NCBI GenBank assembly: GCA_947485425.1
Contig: CANKSK010000108.1
Span: forward strand, 1 to 5,127
DNA: 5,127 nt
Direction of reading: 5' to 3'
DNA from: Bacteroidota bacterium
GTDB taxonomy: Bacteria > Bacteroidota > Bacteroidia > AKYH767-A > CANKSK01
Part shown: positions 1 through 5,127 of the stretch, one piece after another
Layout: the number at the start of each line of letters is the position of its first letter
Numbering within the stretch: the stretch's first letter is position 1
Made by a program: the position numbers and the translations under genes
Notes under the pieces: model-generated
Database searches by the model: none
Told to the model about the DNA's origin: nothing
The model's input: the letters and a program-made list of their open reading frames with translations, nothing else

Positions 1-3000
1 AAGTCCGGATGGAAAAAATATTGTTTTTGATTTGCTTGGTGATATTTTTATCATGCCTGCAGAAGGGGGTGATGCCAAATTATTAGCCGGGGGACATGCC
101 TTTGAGGTTCAGCCACGTTTCAGCCCCGATGGCAAAAAAATTTCCTATACCAGTGATAAAGGTGGTGGTGATAATATCTGGATGATGGATCTGGATGGCA
201 GCAATCAAAAGCAAGTGACACATGAAGATTTTCGATTGTTGAACAATGCCGTATGGACTCCCGATGGCAATTACTTCATCGGCAGAAAACATTTTACTTC
301 CAGCCGCTCTTTGGGTGCGGGAGAGCTTTGGATGTATCATTTCAGTGGAGGCGATGGTTTGCAATTGACCAAGCGAAAAAATGATCAGCAGGATCTTGGA
401 GAGCCTTCTATGTCGCCCGATGGCAAATATGTGTATTATAGTGAAGATGTTTATCCGGGAGGCCATTTTGAGTACAACAAAGATCCCAATAACCAAATTT
501 ATGTGATCAAAAGATATTCGTTCAAAACCAATGAGGAAGAAGTGGTGGTAAGCGGTCCGGGGGGCGCTGTTCGTCCACAAATTTCAAGAGATGGCAAATG
601 GCTTGCTTTTGTCAGAAGGGTAAGAGCAGAATCTGTCTTGTATGTTCATAACCTAGAAACGGGTGAACAATGGCCCATCTACAAGCATCTGAGCAAGGAC
701 CAGCAAGAGGCCTGGGCAATTTTTGGTGTATATCCAAATTTTAACTGGATGCCGGATAATAAGCACATTGTTATTTGGGCCGGCGGCAAAATCGTAAAGC
801 TGAATGTCGAAACCTCGGAGGCTACGCCTATTCCATTTCGTGTCAAAAGTACACACCATATCGATGAAGCCTTGAAGTTTTCACAAGAGGTATTTCTTGA
901 AAAGTTTACCGCCAAAGTCATCAGACATTTGGTGACCTCTCCGGATGAGAAAACCATTGTTTTTAATGCTGCAGGCTTTTTATGGAAAAAAGATTTACCT
1001 GATGGTGTGCCAACGCGCTTGACCTCGGGTAGCGATTTTGAGTTTGAACCTTCCTTTTCCAAAGATGGTTCAAAAATCGTGTTTGTTACCTGGAATGATG
1101 AGCAAATGTCTTCTGTGATGGAGCTGGATATGAAAGCAGGCGTCGCTCCCAAAAAACTTTCAACAGAAAAAGGCATATATCGCACGCCGCATTATTCTAA
1201 TGATGGGCGTAAAATTGTCTACCGCAAAGAGGAAGGCAACGACCATTTGGGTTTTACCTTTTGCGTAAATCCTGGCATCTATATCTTGGATGCTGCTGGT
1301 GGTGCCAAGGCGGAATGGATAAGCAAAGAAGGAGAAAATCCAATGTTTTCTGCTGATGACCAAGGCTTGTTTTATACCCTGAATGGGGAATCGGAAAAAG
1401 AATTTAAATGGATGAGCCTTCGCGATAAAAAAGAAAAAACCATCTTTTCTTCTAAATATACCACTGGATTTTATCCAAGTCCGGATAACAAATGGATCCT
1501 TTTTAATGAGTTGTTTAACGCCTATGTAGCACCCTTCCCTGAAACGGGTAATGCCATCGATTTAAGCGCTTCTACCAAGGCCATTCCCGTCTCTCGTCTC
1601 ACAAAAGATGCAGGTACCAACTTGCACTGGTCTGCTGACAACCGCAAAATTCATTGGACCATCGGCGATCAATATTTTACCAATGCAGTCAAGGATCGTT
1701 TTACTTTTCTGGAAGGGTCCGCAGATAGTATCAAGCCTCTTGATTCTACCGGTGTTTATATCAAGCTTCAATTGAAAACGGATAAACCCATGGGAACAAT
1801 TGCCCTGAAAGGTGCAAGGATAATTACCATGAAAGGGAATCAGGTAATCGAAAAAGGAACCATTTTGATTCGGGAGAATAAAATTGCAGAGATTGGAAAT
1901 GAAGCAGATGTGATCATTCCCAAAGAGGCCACAATTGTGGATGTAGAGGGTAAAACCATCACGCCCGGTTTTGTAGATGTGCATTCGCATCTGTTTACCT
2001 TTCGCCTGGGATTGAGCCCTCAAAAGCAATGGTCTTACTATGCCAATTTGGCCTATGGTGTCACAACAACACACGATCCTTCTTCAAACTCTGAAATGGT
2101 CTTTTCTCAGTCTGAAATGGTGAAAGCAGGAAATATGGTCGGTCCCCGAATTTTTTCAACAGGAACGATATTATACGGCGCAGAGGCCGACTTTAAAGCG
2201 GTGGTAAACAACTTTGCGGATGCCTTGTCTGCCATTCGCAGAACAAAGGCCTATGGTGCGTTTTCAGTAAAAAGCTATAACCAACCACGAAGAGAGCAAT
2301 CGCAACAAATCATTGCCGCAGCACGCAAAATGAATATGATGGTGTACCCCGAAGGTGGGTCATTCTTTTTTCACAACATGGCCATGATTCTTGATGGGCA
2401 TACCGGCATTGAGCACAGCATTCCGGTAGCTCCTTTGTATGATGATGTGGTAAAACTTTGGTCGGGAAGTCATACCGGTTATACCCCCACATTAATCGTT
2501 ACCTACGGTTCTGTTTTTGGTGAAAACTATTGGTACCAGAAAACCAATGTTTGGGAAAATAAAAAATTACTCAATTTCTATCCCCGCAACCTAATAGACG
2601 CTCGCTCCAGACATCGCACCATGATTCCGGAAGAAGAATGGGAAAATGGGTTTGTCCTTGCCGCTAAATCCTGTAAAAAATTGACCGATGCAGGTGTTAA
2701 AATCAATTTGGGATCTCATGGTCAGTTGCAAGGCCTGGGTGCCCATTGGGAGCTTTGGATGATGGCCATGGGGGGCATGACCAACATGGAAGTATTGCGC
2801 GCAGCGACCATGAATGGTGCTGAATATATCGGGATGTCAAAAGAAATTGGATCCCTTGAAAAAGGGAAACTCGCTGACCTTGTGGTGATGGATAAAAATC
2901 CTTTAGACGATATTCACAATACAGAGAGCATCAAATACACCATGGTGAATGGCAGAATGTACGATGCGTTTACAATGGACGAAATTGGAAATGCTCCGAA

Positions 3001-3097
3001 AAAAAGAACAAAGTTTTATTGGGAAAACAATCACTACAATGCCTCTTTTCCTTGGCATGAAAAAACCAATAGTTTTTTCAACGCCGATCAAGACTAA
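1..3097 (+). CDS. PD40 beta-propeller / amidohydrolase fusion protein, 5'-truncated by window edge
   Basis: The frame is open from base 2 to the TAA at 3095-3097, giving 1031 codons (numbered here from base 2). No start lies in the window: an in-frame TTG at 32 interrupts a PD40 repeat and is not a credible start. Codons 1 to about 590 form a TolB/tricorn-like beta-propeller. Twelve S-x-D-G/N-type motifs begin near codons 1, 41, 86, 138, 195, 250, 313, 353, 399, 450, 493 and 544, typically followed by a hydrophobic strand. From about codon 597 an amidohydrolase domain follows. It shows the composite-barrel N-terminal strands, the HxH metal motif (VDVHSHL, H661/H663), a candidate carboxylated lysine in SVKSY (K757), PEGG (783-786), GIEH (H805), GSHGQ (H906), and the closing GSLEKGKLADLVVMDKNPL block. 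Family knowledge: such fusions in Bacteroidota and other phyla are usually annotated as amidohydrolase or imidazolonepropionase-like proteins of unknown substrate, probably exported. Hydrolysis of a cyclic amide or peptide-like bond is inferred. Domain assignment is firm; substrate is not known. Confidence 0.93.
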   Translation, partial: SPDGKNIVFDLLGDIFIMPAEGGDAKLLAGGHAFEVQPRFSPDGKKISYTSDKGGGDNIWMMDLDGSNQKQVTHEDFRLLNNAVWTPDGNYFIGRKHFTSSRSLGAGELWMYHFSGGDGLQLTKRKNDQQDLGEPSMSPDGKYVYYSEDVYPGGHFEYNKDPNNQIYVIKRYSFKTNEEEVVVSGPGGAVRPQISRDGKWLAFVRRVRAESVLYVHNLETGEQWPIYKHLSKDQQEAWAIFGVYPNFNWMPDNKHIVIWAGGKIVKLNVETSEATPIPFRVKSTHHIDEALKFSQEVFLEKFTAKVIRHLVTSPDEKTIVFNAAGFLWKKDLPDGVPTRLTSGSDFEFEPSFSKDGSKIVFVTWNDEQMSSVMELDMKAGVAPKKLSTEKGIYRTPHYSNDGRKIVYRKEEGNDHLGFTFCVNPGIYILDAAGGAKAEWISKEGENPMFSADDQGLFYTLNGESEKEFKWMSLRDKKEKTIFSSKYTTGFYPSPDNKWILFNELFNAYVAPFPETGNAIDLSASTKAIPVSRLTKDAGTNLHWSADNRKIHWTIGDQYFTNAVKDRFTFLEGSADSIKPLDSTGVYIKLQLKTDKPMGTIALKGARIITMKGNQVIEKGTILIRENKIAEIGNEADVIIPKEATIVDVEGKTITPGFVDVHSHLFTFRLGLSPQKQWSYYANLAYGVTTTHDPSSNSEMVFSQSEMVKAGNMVGPRIFSTGTILYGAEADFKAVVNNFADALSAIRRTKAYGAFSVKSYNQPRREQSQQIIAAARKMNMMVYPEGGSFFFHNMAMILDGHTGIEHSIPVAPLYDDVVKLWSGSHTGYTPTLIVTYGSVFGENYWYQKTNVWENKKLLNFYPRNLIDARSRHRTMIPEEEWENGFVLAAKSCKKLTDAGVKINLGSHGQLQGLGAHWELWMMAMGGMTNMEVLRAATMNGAEYIGMSKEIGSLEKGKLADLVVMDKNPLDDIHNTESIKYTMVNGRMYDAFTMDEIGNAPKKRTKFYWENNHYNASFPWHEKTNSFFNADQD

Positions 3098-3104
3098 AGA
3101 AATG

Positions 3105-3138
3105 AAAGGGATTGGGTTTACGATCCTTTTTTATTTTT
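3105..3138 (+). terminator. Possible intrinsic terminator in the convergent gap
   Basis: Bases 3105-3112 (AAAGGGAT) can pair with 3123-3130 (ATCCTTTT) through eight pairs, one of them G-U in the + strand RNA, around a 10-base loop. A T-rich run follows to about 3138. It starts seven bases after the + gene stop, and the T-run overlaps the stop codon of the opposing gene. In the - strand RNA the G-U pair becomes an A-C mismatch and no U-tract follows, so it would mainly serve the + gene. The stem is short and AT-rich, so the call is tentative. Confidence 0.4.
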
Positions 3139-5127
3139 CAAAATCGGATTCCGCCCAGATGTATTGCCAATCCTGAATATGGATATAGGCAAATTTGTTT
3201 CCCTTCCTTACCAGCATAAAGTCCTGTGAGGGAAATTCTATTTCGTCAAACACGCAAGGAAGGATATTTTTTCCTTCTGTGTTGATGATTCCTGTTTTGC
3301 CATTTTGTTTCACAAGTGCAAAAATGGGATGGACGCCAGGCTCTTTTTCATTCATCGCATGAAAAGCTTGTGCTTCATCATATACAAATGGGGTGATGGG
3401 ATTTCCCATTTTATCAATATATCCATACTTCTGGTTCTTTTTTACCACCGCTCTTTCAAAATGAAAAGAGCTTGCATCCTCGTAGATGTTTGAAATCAGT
3501 GGCTTGTAATGTGCATCGAGATAACCCCATCTCCCTTTTCTTTTGTAGGCACATCGTTCTTCCATAGGCGGCAGAAGGTCTTCATACATGAGCGATAATA
3601 TTGATTTTCCATTTGGGTCTATCAATCCAAATTTATTTCTTTTGCCAACTTTTATGAAATTGGAATCGATCTTATTCCACATGTTTTCAGAATAGTCATA
3701 CACCAAGGGAATGGTTATTTTTCCTTCTGCATTTGAAAAGCCGACAAGTTTGTTTTTTACCAACATAATCAAGTCGTTTGAACAGATTACTATTTTTTCA
3801 TATTCAAGTGGAATAACAGTATCTCCTTTGGTATTGATGATGCCCACTTTCCCCGAGATGCTCACAATGGCCAGTCCATGTTGGAATGCAGCAGCGGTTT
3901 CAAAAACAGGCGGTATCACCATTTGCCCCTTGAGATTGATATAGCCCCATTTGGAATCGTCTATCGCCACTGCAGACATGCCTTCATTAAAGTCAGTGGC
4001 GTCTTTAAATTGCATGGGAATGCTAAGCCTGCCTTTCGTATCGTAAAACCCAACAGAATCGTTTTGAACAACCATCGCGAGTCCTTCTGAAAAAGTGCTG
4101 ATATTGTCATATTCAAAAGGAATCACTTCCGCTCCGCTTCTGTTTATCATGCCAAATTTTTCATTTTTTTTCGCAATAGAATATCCCTCGTGCATGTCTT
4201 CTACTTCTTGATACAGACAAGGAATCACGATATACCCATCTTTATTGGCAAAACCCGACAGCCCATCTTCTGAGACCTCTGCCAAGTCATCTGAAAAGTT
4301 TTCGGCAGATTCAAAACGACATGCAATAATTTTTTTCCCTGTAGAATCTATATATCCCCACTTTTCGTTTTCCCGGATGAAATATAATTGGGTGTTGGCT
4401 AGCTTTGCATCCCTGCGAATCTTTGCTGAATCAGGGAATTCCGGGAAATTGATTTTGAAACTTTCTAGCTTTTTTTCGCCATTTTTTTCTTTGTACAGTG
4501 CATACAACTGGTTCCAGGCAAATTTTGCATTTCTATTGTTGGGATACTTTTTTACAAAAGCATATAATTCGGAAATGCTTTTGTGCGCAGTGATACTAAA
4601 TATCGAATCCTCGGCCTCATAGCGAAAGCTGCTTTGCGGAAATTGCTTGATATAAGCCCAATAAGATTCTTCCGTGTGCTCTATCGTCATGCTTTTAAAC
4701 ACACATTCTTCATTAAGTATTCGGGCCTTTTTAATTTGTCTTGCTTTGGGGTATGCTCTGATGAATTCTTGATACGCTGAACAGGTATTTGTTTTTAGGC
4801 TTAGGTCAAAAGCCATCTGGTCTCTGATTAAAAGTGCTTGAGCGGCTAAGGAGGAGGTTTGGTTTTCTTTGGCAAATCGGTTTAGCGATTCTATATTTCC
4901 TTCTGACTTGGCTTTTTCAAAAGATTTTTTAGCAATTTCATCACCAAGATTTTGGATGCTTATTTCATCAATATTCAATTGGGAAAGCCTTTCTTTTTCC
5001 TTTTTTCTTTCCTGTAAATACGATGTTTTGGTCAAAAGAATATAATGGTGGGCCGAATCTAAATTGTAAAAAGGATTCTGCGGAAATGCATATAGGGTGC
5101 TCAGTCCGAAAGCCGCTCCGGTGGGAC
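3131..5127 (-). CDS. TPR-like helical repeat and WG repeat protein, 5'-truncated by window edge
   Basis: The frame reads from the right edge (first whole codon 5125-5123) to the stop at 3133-3131, giving 664 codons. The in-frame TTG at 5035-5033 is not the likely start: 30 open codons precede it without any ATG, and they encode TPR-like sequence (AAFGLSTLY, NPFYNLDSAHHYI). Residues about 40-80 are charged, helical and possibly coiled-coil. Residues 80-235 hold degenerate TPR/BamD-like helical repeats with a recurring aromatic-x5-P pattern (FIRAYP, YIKQFP, FVKKYP, FKINFP). Residues about 247-664 hold 12 WG-type units (consensus K-[WF]-G-[YF]-I-[DN]-x2-G-x3-IP-x2-[YF]-[DE]). WG repeats are a known Pfam-type motif, common in Bacteroidota and Firmicutes, with no established biochemical activity; a binding or scaffold role is inferred. 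No catalytic motif is visible. Any signal peptide or membrane anchor would lie beyond the window. It is convergent with the hydrolase gene, 33 bases apart, so it belongs to a different transcript. Confidence 0.9.
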   Translation of the reverse strand, partial: PTGAAFGLSTLYAFPQNPFYNLDSAHHYILLTKTSYLQERKKEKERLSQLNIDEISIQNLGDEIAKKSFEKAKSEGNIESLNRFAKENQTSSLAAQALLIRDQMAFDLSLKTNTCSAYQEFIRAYPKARQIKKARILNEECVFKSMTIEHTEESYWAYIKQFPQSSFRYEAEDSIFSITAHKSISELYAFVKKYPNNRNAKFAWNQLYALYKEKNGEKKLESFKINFPEFPDSAKIRRDAKLANTQLYFIRENEKWGYIDSTGKKIIACRFESAENFSDDLAEVSEDGLSGFANKDGYIVIPCLYQEVEDMHEGYSIAKKNEKFGMINRSGAEVIPFEYDNISTFSEGLAMVVQNDSVGFYDTKGRLSIPMQFKDATDFNEGMSAVAIDDSKWGYINLKGQMVIPPVFETAAAFQHGLAIVSISGKVGIINTKGDTVIPLEYEKIVICSNDLIMLVKNKLVGFSNAEGKITIPLVYDYSENMWNKIDSNFIKVGKRNKFGLIDPNGKSILSLMYEDLLPPMEERCAYKRKGRWGYLDAHYKPLISNIYEDASSFHFERAVVKKNQKYGYIDKMGNPITPFVYDEAQAFHAMNEKEPGVHPIFALVKQNGKTGIINTEGKNILPCVFDEIEFPSQDFMLVRKGNKFAYIHIQDWQYIWAESDFEK
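3134..4387 (-). repeat. Array of 12 WG-type protein repeats
   Basis: The key glycine of each unit falls at residues 257, 291, 325, 359, 394, 428, 462, 500, 534, 568, 612 and 646 (numbered from the first whole codon at 5125). Spacings are therefore 34, 34, 34, 35, 34, 34, 38, 34, 34, 44 and 34. Only units 1, 5 and 9 keep the literal WG pair. The others have FG, YG, VG, SG or TG, and the last has FA and lacks the IP half, so it looks like a degenerate cap. The repeat is clear at protein level; I saw no obvious long identical DNA copies, which suggests an old, diverged array rather than recent duplication. Confidence 0.88.

Noticed and set aside
83..2492. Several 60-170 codon open frames on the - strand within the hydrolase gene (for example 83-580, 679-1185, 1562-2074).
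   Set aside because: They lie wholly antisense to a gene with clear domain motifs, and their translations show no recognisable domain or repeat. They are best explained as shadow frames.
2949..3176. A + strand open frame of 75 codons that bridges the convergent junction.
   Set aside because: It overlaps the conserved C-terminal end of the hydrolase in another frame and then runs antisense into the WG gene. Its translation shows no known pattern.
4848..4857. A strong Shine-Dalgarno-like AAGGAGGAGG on the + strand.
   Set aside because: No ATG or GTG opening a sizeable frame follows at a usable distance, and it lies antisense within the TPR-like coding region. It is a chance match to codons of the - strand gene.
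1..5127. The two genes as a functional pair or new system.
   Set aside because: They are convergent, share no promoter, and show no complementary domains. Adjacency alone does not support a joint function.

Overview
This window holds two large protein genes that face each other tail to tail. Both are cut by the window edges. No RNA gene, insertion sequence, CRISPR array or integration site is visible. The base composition is moderately AT-rich. The protein types (a PD40-propeller/amidohydrolase fusion and a helical-repeat plus WG-repeat protein) suggest a member of the Bacteroidota, possibly from the Saprospiria/Chitinophagia side. That assignment is inferred from family resemblance, not from a marker gene.

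Left part (1-3097, + strand): the 3' 1031 codons of a long amidohydrolase-superfamily protein. About 590 residues of TolB/PD40-type beta-propeller repeats come first, followed by a metal-dependent hydrolase domain of the imidazolonepropionase-like type. The beginning, with any signal peptide, lies outside the window. The substrate is unknown.

Middle (3098-3130): a 33-base convergent gap. It carries a modest hairpin followed by a T-rich tract, which could end the + strand transcript.

Right part (3131-5127, - strand): the 3' 664 codons of a protein with N-terminal TPR-like helical repeats and a C-terminal array of 12 WG-type repeats. Its beginning is also outside the window.

The two genes are transcribed convergently, so they are not an operon, and nothing in the sequence ties their functions together. 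Both are built mostly from tandem repeats, as is common for Bacteroidota envelope and protein-interaction factors. I see no convincing new multi-gene system here. The points most worth a second look are the non-canonical metal-site residues of the hydrolase and the very regular WG array.
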